DNA of 6,318 nt from an uncultured Bacillota bacterium (lineage in GTDB: Bacteria; Bacillota_I; Bacilli_A; RF39; UBA660), in the NCBI GenBank assembly GCA_947176475.1, contig CAMWQX010000071.1, positions 1-6,318 on the forward strand, in the 5' to 3' direction. Below the pieces are notes generated by a model, which was not told where the DNA came from, ran no database searches, and was given only the letters and a program-made list of their open reading frames with translations. A program made the translations under genes and the position numbers. Of the stretch, positions 1-5,681 are shown piece after piece. The stretch's first letter is position 1. Each line of letters opens with the position of its first letter.

Positions 1-475
1 AACAATAGGATAAATTCTCTTGATCTATCTCTTCTATAACTTCATAAGGAAATATCTTTTTATAATCTTCCCTTTTCATAATGACATTATGACAATAATC
101 AATAATATATTCGCATCCATCTTGATAATATTTTACTAATGATTTTACTGAGTCACTCAAAACCACCATATATATGGCATCGGGTAAAAGATGAGAAGCT
201 GCTATTCTAAGTGATCTTGAAGTTTCACAATTTTCTCTTTTCGCACTTCTTAATATTTCTATTTCAATTTCTGTAACTTTTCCATCACTGAGTAGCCTAA
301 AAGGTATATACCCATCATAATAAGGATAATAATACACTCCATCTATCTCTTTAAATTCATCCGTTGGATTAATTGTAAACTCCGCAATTTTCTTGGCATC
401 TTCACTTAAAGGAATACTTCTACTCTCCAATTCTTTAATTAAAAATTCTTCATTACTCCTTAGGAAATCCTCCAT
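1..475 (-). CDS. Hypothetical protein, N-terminal 158 residues (truncated by window edge)
   Basis: An open minus-strand frame starts at ATG 475-473 and runs without a stop to base 1, so only the first 158 codons are visible. I do not recognise the family. The protein starts MEDFLRSNEEF and is acidic and probably soluble, with no signal peptide or membrane helix in the visible part. It has a Tyr-rich stretch near residues 47-57 and a Cys at 83 followed by a helix-like segment. Near 123-138 there is a beta-like patch, YIIDYCHNVIM plus KREDY. A Cys followed downstream by an IDY..N..M patch loosely resembles papain/transglutaminase-like folds, but the expected intervening His is not obvious, so this is only a weak impression. 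The start is placed by a GGGGTG SD ending 7 bases upstream. The gene lies just past the LTA-synthase-like gene's terminator and seems to have its own promoter. I am confident it is coding and ignorant of its function. Confidence 0.75.
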   Translation of the reverse strand, partial: MEDFLRSNEEFLIKELESRSIPLSEDAKKIAEFTINPTDEFKEIDGVYYYPYYDGYIPFRLLSDGKVTEIEIEILRSAKRENCETSRSLRIAASHLLPDAIYMVVLSDSVKSLVKYYQDGCEYIIDYCHNVIMKREDYKKIFPYEVIEEIDQENLSYC

Positions 476-476
476 C

Positions 477-508
477 AAAAAACACCCCACGTAATTAAGG
501 GGTATTTT
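477..508 (-). terminator. Rho-independent terminator of the LTA-synthase-like gene
   Basis: Read on the minus strand, AAAATACCCC (508-499) pairs with GGGGTGTTTT (488-479), giving ten pairs including one U-G wobble. The loop is 10 nt and a run of six T (482-477) follows. It lies 27 bases after the stop codon of the 535-2379 gene. The wobble is a mismatch on the plus strand, so the minus direction is favoured. The T-run ends one base before the next start codon, and the 3' arm contains that gene's SD. Confidence 0.75.
483..488 (-). promoter_or_regulatory. Ribosome binding site for ATG 475, inside the terminator stem
   Basis: GGGGTG on the minus strand can pair with the 16S 3' tail at the GAGGTG register, with one G-U wobble. 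It ends seven bases before ATG 475. It is also the 3' arm of the terminator hairpin, so it would be masked in read-through RNA and free in RNA started inside the loop. No better-spaced SD for an alternative in-frame start was seen. Confidence 0.5.
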
Positions 509-532
509 AACATAACAATTATCTTTTAGCAA
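504..532 (-). promoter_or_regulatory. Candidate promoter of the 1-475 gene
   Basis: The minus strand shows TTGCTA (532-527), a 17-base spacer and TAAAAT (509-504). An extended -10 TG lies at 512-511. The TG-T-TA.AAT arrangement matches the promoters of the 2379 and 5297 genes. The -10 overlaps the 5' arm of the terminator, so a transcript begun about seven bases further on would start in the hairpin loop. The assignment is by consensus only. Confidence 0.5.
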
Positions 533-534
533 TA

Positions 535-2379
535 CTAATTACCATAATAATTGGTTAACAAAATATCTTTATTTTTCTTTATATTATAATTAGATTTTGT
601 TAATATTGCTTCATCTGATAATGTACAATCTTTGCTCTTTATAAATGAACCATCCGAAAACCACACAAAGTCATCAGCATGATCACTAAAGATATCTGTT
701 CCCATATATTTATTTGGATTATATGCTATCCCTAACATATTTAAAACTGTTGGTAGGATATCCGCTGTATCTAATATTTTATCAATTGTCTTACTTTCCA
801 TATCCTTAGTCCAAATAATAAATGGTGTGTTTTGTAATTCTTTTTGATCATTTAAAACATTTTTCTTTAAAGCCACATAATCGGCATCACTATATCCATA
901 AACATAATGATCACTTACTAAAACCAAAACGGTATTATCAAGTATCCCATGTTTCTCCAGTTTATCAATTAAACTCTTAATAGCCGTATCCGTATCATGA
1001 GCTAAAGTGCGATATATCAACTCTTCTTCATTATATTTATCTACATCATATGGATGTTTTATTGTCTTATAAACCTTATTTGATGCTGTATACTCTAAAT
1101 GTGCAGAATAAGTTGTAAAGAAAGCCAAGAAAGGTTCATCGCTCGTCATAAGTTTATATATATCATCATCACCAAATAATTCCGTATCGGCATAATAATT
1201 TTTATCCTCATTTAGCATTCCCGCTTTTTGCATATCTAAAGCCGCATAATGATGCATATAACCTAATCTTTTATGAAAACTACTGCGATTATAAAATGAA
1301 CCAGCATTAGCATGGAAACTATTAGCACTATACCCATTACTCTTTAATATATTGGCTAAACTGTAGTTATAATCAATATCATCCATATCATAAATGGTAT
1401 CTCTGCTACTAATAGCATATAATCCCGTATTCAAAGCAAATTCCGAATTAATCGTCTGCCCCCCATTAAAGAAAGGAGAATATCTATTAGTAAAATTCAT
1501 TCCTGTTTCTTGTAAGTGTTTTAAATTCGGCATCGTATCATCATCAATTATCCACGAATCTATACTTTCCATCATAATATAAACAACATTTTTGCCTTTA
1601 AATATTCCTGTATAATCATTCGTACTATAATTAATACCATAGATACTATCATAATGATCTATCTCTTTTTTTAAAGCTGTCTTATCAAGAGTTATTAAAT
1701 TATAAAAATGTTTATATACACTTCTTATGGAATATTCATATAACCCCGTTATATACATACTGGTATTTGGATTGGTAAAATTCGAATAGATACTCTTAGC
1801 ATTATAATTTTCTTTCCATGTATTTGGTGTTGCTACACTTCCTAAAGATAGATAACTAATCATTCTAATAGTTAAACCAATAGCAATCAAAATAATGAAT
1901 ATAACTTTTTTATTCTTATATTCTTTCTCTTCTACTCCCTTGTTTAAAAAATATACACCAACCATACATCCTACTGATAAAAGGGCTGTTATAACCATTC
2001 CCGGATTTAAGTGAATTAGTACTGTTTTAATATATTGTAATCCTTCCCCTGCAACAAATAAATCCGAAAATATCATAAATTTTCCCAATTGTCCAACATA
2101 ACATATTTGAGTAACAAATACCGCTATCCATATCACATTTAATACATAATAATATATAAGTCTATGCTTTTTCTTAAAAAGTGGCATTATACTTAAAAAT
2201 ATCAATATCCACGACATTGAAAAACCCAACCATAACAAACTGTAGCGGAATTTTCCAAAGCCATATGAGTTTAAATCAATCAACGATGTTGCAAAAACAT
2301 CCATAAAAAGACTCAATATGAACAATGAAGCAAACATTAATAAATAGGTTAAAATCGTTTTGTTTAATATCTTTTTCAT
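535..2379 (-). CDS. LTA synthase family protein (membrane sulfatase-fold glycerophosphotransferase)
   Basis: A 614-residue polytopic enzyme of the LtaS type. Five hydrophobic helices are visible at about residues 9-29, 46-67, 75-97, 125-146 and 158-178. An extracellular alkaline-phosphatase/sulfatase-fold domain follows. Residues matching the S. aureus LtaS active site are E271 (in MMESID), the nucleophile T309 (in GGQTINSE), R365 (in FYNR), H427 (in YSAH), and D490-H491 (in VSDHY). The LtaS Trp354 position is Tyr here (Y363), so substrate handling may differ. Known LtaS enzymes polymerise glycerol-phosphate from phosphatidylglycerol into lipoteichoic acid; family members can also be primases or decorate other glycolipids, so the exact product is inferred. 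I start at ATG 2379 (MKKILNKT). The frame is open up to 2412, but those 11 codons would lie across the -10 box and start next to the upstream terminator. AGTGAT (2389-2384) sits four bases before ATG 2379. The gene is monocistronic, with its own promoter and terminator. Confidence 0.9.
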   Translation of the reverse strand: MKKILNKTILTYLLMFASLFILSLFMDVFATSLIDLNSYGFGKFRYSLLWLGFSMSWILIFLSIMPLFKKKHRLIYYYVLNVIWIAVFVTQICYVGQLGKFMIFSDLFVAGEGLQYIKTVLIHLNPGMVITALLSVGCMVGVYFLNKGVEEKEYKNKKVIFIILIAIGLTIRMISYLSLGSVATPNTWKENYNAKSIYSNFTNPNTSMYITGLYEYSIRSVYKHFYNLITLDKTALKKEIDHYDSIYGINYSTNDYTGIFKGKNVVYIMMESIDSWIIDDDTMPNLKHLQETGMNFTNRYSPFFNGGQTINSEFALNTGLYAISSRDTIYDMDDIDYNYSLANILKSNGYSANSFHANAGSFYNRSSFHKRLGYMHHYAALDMQKAGMLNEDKNYYADTELFGDDDIYKLMTSDEPFLAFFTTYSAHLEYTASNKVYKTIKHPYDVDKYNEEELIYRTLAHDTDTAIKSLIDKLEKHGILDNTVLVLVSDHYVYGYSDADYVALKKNVLNDQKELQNTPFIIWTKDMESKTIDKILDTADILPTVLNMLGIAYNPNKYMGTDIFSDHADDFVWFSDGSFIKSKDCTLSDEAILTKSNYNIKKNKDILLTNYYGN

Positions 2380-2383
2380 AATA

Positions 2384-2403
2384 ATCACTATCACATTATA
2401 ACA
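2384..2403 (-). promoter_or_regulatory. Extended -10 promoter and SD of the LTA-synthase-like gene
   Basis: On the minus strand an extended -10, TGTTATAAT, lies at 2403-2395. AGTGAT (2389-2384) is the likely SD, four bases before ATG 2379. No good -35 is present: at 17-base spacing the hexamer is TATGTT and falls in the preceding terminator. Only 15 bases separate TATAAT from the ATG, so the leader should be about 8-10 nt. The 14 bases TTTTATGTTATAAT are identical to those at the nfnA promoter. Confidence 0.65.
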
Positions 2404-2413
2404 TAAAACCATT

Positions 2414-2439
2414 AAAAAACATAGTCATAAGACTATGTT
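2414..2439 (-). terminator. Rho-independent terminator of the nfnAB/isomerase unit
   Basis: AACATAGTC (2439-2431 on the minus strand) pairs perfectly over nine bases with GACTATGTT (2426-2418) across a four-base loop. A run of six T (2419-2414) follows, its first two bases belonging to the stem. The 5' arm begins within the isomerase stop codon (TAA, 2440-2438), so terminator and coding end share two bases. Confidence 0.85.
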
Positions 2440-3049
2440 AATCAACTACTGTAATTGAATCAATCACTGGTTGTTCATCAGCTGGTATTTTACCATTCTT
2501 ATCAACTGGTTTTGCACTTTCACAAATTTTATCGACAACTTCCATACCACTTGTTACGTGTCCAAACCCTGCATAATCACCATCTAAGAAGTATGAATCC
2601 TCATGAACAATAAAGAATTGACTACTAGCGGAATTATTATCTTTAGCACGAGCCATTGATAATGTGCCACGACTATGAGAAATATTATTATCTATACCAT
2701 TGCTAGCAAATTCACCTTTAATTTTCTCTTTAGCTCCACCATTTCCTGTACCTTCAGGATCTCCACCCTGCATCATAAATCCCTTCATTATACGATGGAA
2801 TGTAAGACCATCATAGAACCCACTTTCTGCTAACTTGATAAAATTAGTTACCGTAATTGGTGCTTGATCGGCATCCAATTCAGCTTCAATCTTTCCATAA
2901 TTTCTTATATCAATTACGATATGATGTTTACCACTCAAGTAATTTCCTCCTTTTCCCGTTGTATCTCCACTCTTACTTACACATAAGAAGAAGATAAGTA
3001 ATAATATAATTACAACAACTATAATTATTAAACCTGCATATTTCTTCAT
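2438..3049 (-). CDS. Membrane-anchored cyclophilin-type peptidyl-prolyl cis-trans isomerase
   Basis: A 203-residue protein with a short KK N-terminus, one strongly hydrophobic helix at about residues 5-23, a Gly/Ser/Lys linker to about 40, and a cyclophilin domain from about 43 to the end. It catalyses cis-trans isomerisation of Xaa-Pro bonds, and by topology acts outside the membrane on exported proteins. Cyclophilin active-site equivalents are R86 (FHRI), F91, M92 and Q94 (FMMQGGDP), the MAR segment at 132-134, F146 (SQFFI) and L155 (FLDGD). The human CypA Trp121 position is F154, a substitution expected to weaken cyclosporin binding. Cys23 follows FFL, which is a poor lipobox, so a signal-anchor is more likely than a lipoprotein. 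ATG 3049 is fixed by AGGTGAT three bases upstream. The gene lies 29 bp after nfnB with no terminator between, so it can be read from its own promoter and by nfn read-through. Confidence 0.93.
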   Translation of the reverse strand: MKKYAGLIIIVVVIILLLIFFLCVSKSGDTTGKGGNYLSGKHHIVIDIRNYGKIEAELDADQAPITVTNFIKLAESGFYDGLTFHRIMKGFMMQGGDPEGTGNGGAKEKIKGEFASNGIDNNISHSRGTLSMARAKDNNSASSQFFIVHEDSYFLDGDYAGFGHVTSGMEVVDKICESAKPVDKNGKIPADEQPVIDSITVVD

Positions 3050-3052
3050 AAT

Positions 3053-3095
3053 ATCACCTAAGGCTATTATACTATATTCTAAATATCATTTTCAA
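3053..3095 (-). promoter_or_regulatory. Promoter and SD of the isomerase gene, inside the end of nfnB
   Basis: TTGAAA (3095-3090) and TATAAT (3071-3066) are separated by 18 bases on the minus strand. The -35 and part of the spacer lie in the last codons of nfnB. The SD AGGTGAT (3059-3053) is three bases before ATG 3049. The -10 to ATG gap is 16 bases, so transcription should begin at or next to the SD. Confidence 0.7.
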
Positions 3096-4431
3096 CTATT
3101 TCTCGCGCTGCTTTTTTCCCGGCTTCCATAGCCAATATTACTGTTGCCGCTCCAGTCACAGCATCTCCCCCAGCAAACACTTTATCATCACTTGTTTTCG
3201 TTCCCTCAACGATTATTAAACCTTTATTATCTTTTTTAACGCTTGATTCTATCGTTGATAAAGGATTCGGACTTGTCCCTAAAGCCATAACAACCATATC
3301 ACAATCAAAGTTAGAATTTGATCCTTCTATTTCTCTTACGCCTCTTCTTCCACTTTCATCTTTTTCTGTAAGTTCCATTTTCTTCACTTCTAAACCTACA
3401 ACATTAAAATCCTCATCAACAAGGACTTTAACGGGATTAGTAAGTTCTAATAATTCTATACCTTCTTCTAATAAATGTTCTACTTCAGCCTCTCGAGCGG
3501 GAAGTTCTGCTTTCGTCCTGCGATACATAAGGGTTACTTTCTTGCCAAACCTTCTTAAAGATCTTGCGGCATCACATGCAACATTACCACCACCAACAAC
3601 GACAATATTATCTCCCAAATATATTGGTGTATTGGCATCCTCCTTAAAACTTCCCATTAGATTAATGCGTGTTAACACCTCATTGGCCGAGAAAACACCA
3701 TTGGCATTTTCATTTTCTATTCCCATAAACTTTGGTAATCCTGCTCCACTCGCAATATATATAGCATCATATTCCCTTTTTAAATCTTCAATCGTCATGC
3801 ATTTCCCAATCGGCGCATTTAAGACAAATTCAACACCTAAAGCTTTTAAAGCATTTATTTCTTGTTCAACAATTTTTTTCGGAAGGCGAAACTCAGGTAT
3901 CCCATAAACCAAAACACCTCCAGCTTTATGTAATGCTTCATATACTGTTACTTCATATCCTTCTTTAGCCAATTCCCCAGCACAAGTAAGACCTGAAGGA
4001 CCAGAACCAATAATAGCCACCTTTTTGCCATTCTTAGTCTTTGCTTTTAAGGAAGTTAACTTATTTTTTAATGCATAATCGGCTACATAACGTTCCAATG
4101 CTCCAATCGCAATTGCTTCCCCCTTATATCCTCTAATACACTTGCTTTCACATTGTTTTTCTTGGGGGCAAACACGTCCACAGACAGCTGGTAATGCGGA
4201 AGAAAATCTTATTATTTTGTAAGCGTTCTCCACATCTCCATTTAAAATAGATGCAATAAATTCTGGTATTCTAACCTCTACTGGGCATCCTTTAACACAT
4301 TGAGGATTAGCACATTGTAAACATCTTGAAGCTTCATTCAAGGCCTCTTCATCATTATACCCCAAAGCAACTTCGGAAAAACTACCTATTCTTTCCTTCT
4401 TATCTAATAAACGCATCTGTGTTCTTTCCAT
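3079..4431 (-). CDS. nfnB: NfnB: large subunit of NADH-dependent ferredoxin:NADP+ oxidoreductase (SudA/GltA-like)
   Basis: A 450-residue iron-sulfur flavoprotein related to the glutamate synthase small chain. In NfnAB this subunit carries the bifurcating FAD, two [4Fe-4S] clusters and the NADPH site; the complex couples NADH and reduced ferredoxin oxidation to reduction of two NADP+. Eight N-terminal Cys are visible: C37, C40, C45, C49 and C84, C88, C94, C98. Known NfnB has one cluster with a Glu ligand; E105 and E113 (in GALERY) are candidates. FAD binding is shown by GSGPSG (142-147) with E165, and by the C-terminal GGD (421-423). A second Rossmann motif, GGGNVA (280-285), with R304-R305 beyond it, fits NADPH. 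ATG 4431 overlaps the nfnA stop by one base (TAATG) and has GGTGAT five bases upstream, so the two are translationally coupled. A true glutamate synthase is unlikely because no GltB-like gene is present and an NfnA partner is adjacent. Confidence 0.93.
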   Translation of the reverse strand: MERTQMRLLDKKERIGSFSEVALGYNDEEALNEASRCLQCANPQCVKGCPVEVRIPEFIASILNGDVENAYKIIRFSSALPAVCGRVCPQEKQCESKCIRGYKGEAIAIGALERYVADYALKNKLTSLKAKTKNGKKVAIIGSGPSGLTCAGELAKEGYEVTVYEALHKAGGVLVYGIPEFRLPKKIVEQEINALKALGVEFVLNAPIGKCMTIEDLKREYDAIYIASGAGLPKFMGIENENANGVFSANEVLTRINLMGSFKEDANTPIYLGDNIVVVGGGNVACDAARSLRRFGKKVTLMYRRTKAELPAREAEVEHLLEEGIELLELTNPVKVLVDEDFNVVGLEVKKMELTEKDESGRRGVREIEGSNSNFDCDMVVMALGTSPNPLSTIESSVKKDNKGLIIVEGTKTSDDKVFAGGDAVTGAATVILAMEAGKKAAREIVENDI

Positions 4432-5297
4432 TATTTATCACCACAATTTCCACAATTTCCATGATGCATGCTTCCTTCGCATCTTTCTAAATATTTTCTT
4501 CCTTCAAAAGTTTTATATATATTCATTCTCTTAATCGCTGCATCAAAATCCACTTTATGTCCATCAAACTCTGGGCCATCTACACAGGCAAATTTAACAT
4601 TGCCATCGACTATCAAACGACAAGCCCCACACATACCTGTTCCATCAACCATTATCGGATTCATACTAACTATCGTTGGTATATTTAAATCCTTAGTAAG
4701 CATTGAAACATACTTCATCATCACTACTGGTCCAATCGCAACACATTTATCATAATGCTTATCTAAACTTTTTAAACAATCTGTTACCAACCCATGATAA
4801 CCTTTAGATCCATCATCCGTTGCAATATAAAAGTTGTCGCATATATTTTTCATTTTCTCTTCTAAAATTAAATATTTTTCATTTTTAACGCCATATATAC
4901 AATCAACCTTAACATTGTGTTCTTTTAAATATTTAATTTGGGGATAAACTGGTGCAATACCAACACCTCCAGCTACAAATATAACCTTTTTTTCCTTCCA
5001 CTCATCAATATTCATTACAAGCTCTGATGGATTACCTAATGGCCCAACCACACTATAAATTTCATCATCCAAATCGACTAATTCTTTAGTTGATGCCCCA
5101 ACAACCTGATAAATCATCTTTAATATTCCCGTACTTTTATCATAATCATAAATTGTTAAAGGAATTCTTTCACTTGTTTCATAAGCCATAACAATAACAA
5201 ATTGTCCCGGCAAACACTTATTAACAACTAACGGAGCATAGACGTCTAACTCAAAAATATTTTCGCCAATTAACTCATTTTTTAATATTTTATACAT
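4431..5297 (-). CDS. nfnA: NfnA: small subunit of NADH-dependent ferredoxin:NADP+ oxidoreductase (SudB-like)
   Basis: A 288-residue ferredoxin-NADP reductase-fold protein. In NfnAB it carries FAD, a [2Fe-2S] cluster and the NADH site, and works with NfnB next door. An N-terminal beta-barrel holds the FAD motif RIPLT (44-48). The nucleotide-binding domain begins with GGVGIAP (110-116). The cluster ligands are diagnostic: D218, C223, C226 and C238, i.e. D-x4-C-x2-C-x11-C. The dihydroorotate dehydrogenase subunit PyrK has Cys at the first position, whereas NfnA is known to use Asp, so PyrK is disfavoured. The C-terminus carries an unusual Cys/His cluster (C273, H278, H279, C282, C285). ATG 5297 is fixed by AAGGTGAT three bases upstream. 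The gene leads the nfnA-nfnB pair and overlaps nfnB by one base. The complex is cytoplasmic and supplies NADPH in fermentative anaerobes. Confidence 0.94.
   Translation of the reverse strand: MYKILKNELIGENIFELDVYAPLVVNKCLPGQFVIVMAYETSERIPLTIYDYDKSTGILKMIYQVVGASTKELVDLDDEIYSVVGPLGNPSELVMNIDEWKEKKVIFVAGGVGIAPVYPQIKYLKEHNVKVDCIYGVKNEKYLILEEKMKNICDNFYIATDDGSKGYHGLVTDCLKSLDKHYDKCVAIGPVVMMKYVSMLTKDLNIPTIVSMNPIMVDGTGMCGACRLIVDGNVKFACVDGPEFDGHKVDFDAAIKRMNIYKTFEGRKYLERCEGSMHHGNCGNCGDK
4437..4442 (-). promoter_or_regulatory. nfnB ribosome binding site inside the nfnA coding end
   Basis: GGTGAT on the minus strand forms nfnA codons Gly286-Asp287. It lies five bases before the nfnB ATG in a TAATG stop/start overlap, which fits coupled translation of the two subunits. 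Confidence 0.75.
4443..4460 (-). repeat. 9-bp tandem duplication at the end of nfnA
   Basis: The plus strand reads ACAATTTCC twice in a row. On the coding strand this is GGAAATTGT twice, encoding Gly-Asn-Cys-Gly-Asn-Cys (280-285). It lies immediately upstream of the GGTGAT that serves nfnB. Confidence 0.8.
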
Positions 5298-5300
5298 AAT

Positions 5301-5323
5301 ATCACCTTAGTCAAATTATAACA
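5301..5323 (-). promoter_or_regulatory. Extended -10 promoter and SD of the nfnAB operon
   Basis: The minus strand has TGTTATAAT (5323-5315) and the SD AAGGTGAT (5308-5301), three bases before ATG 5297. At 17-base spacing the -35 hexamer is TTATCG (5343-5338), a weak match, so the extended -10 is probably what matters. TATAAT and the ATG are 17 bases apart, implying a leader of about 9-11 nt. No operator or riboswitch-like fold was seen between this promoter and the upstream terminator. Confidence 0.7.
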
Positions 5324-5379
5324 TAAAAATTAATGAACGATAATCTATAGTTTTGATGTTCTATGTAAAAATATGCACT

Positions 5380-5404
5380 AAAAAAGAGATAACATCTATC
5401 TCTT
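5380..5404 (-). terminator. Rho-independent terminator of the Rpn-like gene
   Basis: AAGAGATA (5404-5397 on the minus strand) pairs over eight bases with TATCTCTT (5391-5384) around a five-base loop. A run of six T spans 5385-5380, its first two bases belonging to the stem. It lies 13 bases past the stop of the 5418-6275 gene and separates it from the nfn promoter. Confidence 0.8.
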
Positions 5405-5417
5405 ATATAAAACTAAA

Positions 5418-5681
5418 TTACTCCGTTTCTTTACTTATTATTTCTTTTACTTCTTCTAATGATAAATTACTTGCCTTAGCTATAATTTCTAGCGGTGTAT
5501 CTAGATTATTAAGGTTTATTATCATTTCTCTTTGGTTTTTCTCAATTCCTTGTTCAATTCCTTGCTCAATTCCTTGTTGAAGACCCTCTTCAATATATGT
5601 ATTCTTCCATCTTCGCTTATCTTCTTCTTCGCTGATCCAATCATTAATTCCAACTGATACATTTACACTCTTTATTTCCAT
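5418..5681 (-). other. Possible internal start giving a short C-terminal Rpn isoform (87 aa)
   Basis: In-frame ATG 5681 (M199) is preceded on the minus strand by AAAGGTGGG ending ten bases upstream. The product would be the repeat plus HTH-like tail without the nuclease domain. Enterobacterial rpn genes are reported to make such a short inhibitory isoform from an internal start. The spacing here is longer than at the other genes in the window, so this is tentative. Confidence 0.3.

Noticed and set aside
1394..1582. Plus-strand open frame of 62 codons
   Set aside because: It lies wholly antisense to the catalytic domain of the LTA-synthase-like gene, with no family likeness; I treat it as a shadow frame.
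2380..2412. Eleven extra N-terminal codons for the LTA-synthase-like gene (start at 2412)
   Set aside because: This start would overlay the extended -10 box and lies immediately beside the T-run of the preceding terminator. ATG 2379 has a proper SD and a normal KK-hydrophobic N-terminus.
2981..2992. Lipoprotein signal in the isomerase (FFL-Cys23)
   Set aside because: The residues before Cys are Phe-Phe-Leu; a lipobox needs a small residue just before Cys. A signal-anchor helix explains the region better.
3542..3907. Plus-strand open frame of 121 codons
   Set aside because: It is antisense to the conserved nucleotide-binding region of nfnB and has shadow-like composition, with no sign of its own function.
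3079..4431. Annotation as glutamate synthase small subunit
   Set aside because: Sequence kinship is real, but no large GltB-type subunit is present and the gene is coupled to an NfnA/SudB with the diagnostic Asp-Cys3 cluster site.
4468..4755. Plus-strand open frame of 95 codons
   Set aside because: It is antisense to the [2Fe-2S] region of nfnA, whose ligand residues are clearly under selection on the other strand.
4431..5297. Annotation as dihydroorotate dehydrogenase electron transfer subunit (PyrK)
   Set aside because: The first [2Fe-2S] ligand position is Asp218 rather than Cys, and the neighbour is nfnB rather than pyrD.
5341..5368. CTATAG...CTATG repeat as an operator between the Rpn terminator and the nfn promoter
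   Set aside because: The copies are short and imperfect and fall too far upstream of the -10 to argue for a specific site; AT-rich chance explains them.
5353..5580. Plus-strand open frame ending in SIPC repeats
   Set aside because: The repeats are the reverse reading of the Rpn GIEQ repeats, and the frame crosses the Rpn terminator; it is a shadow.
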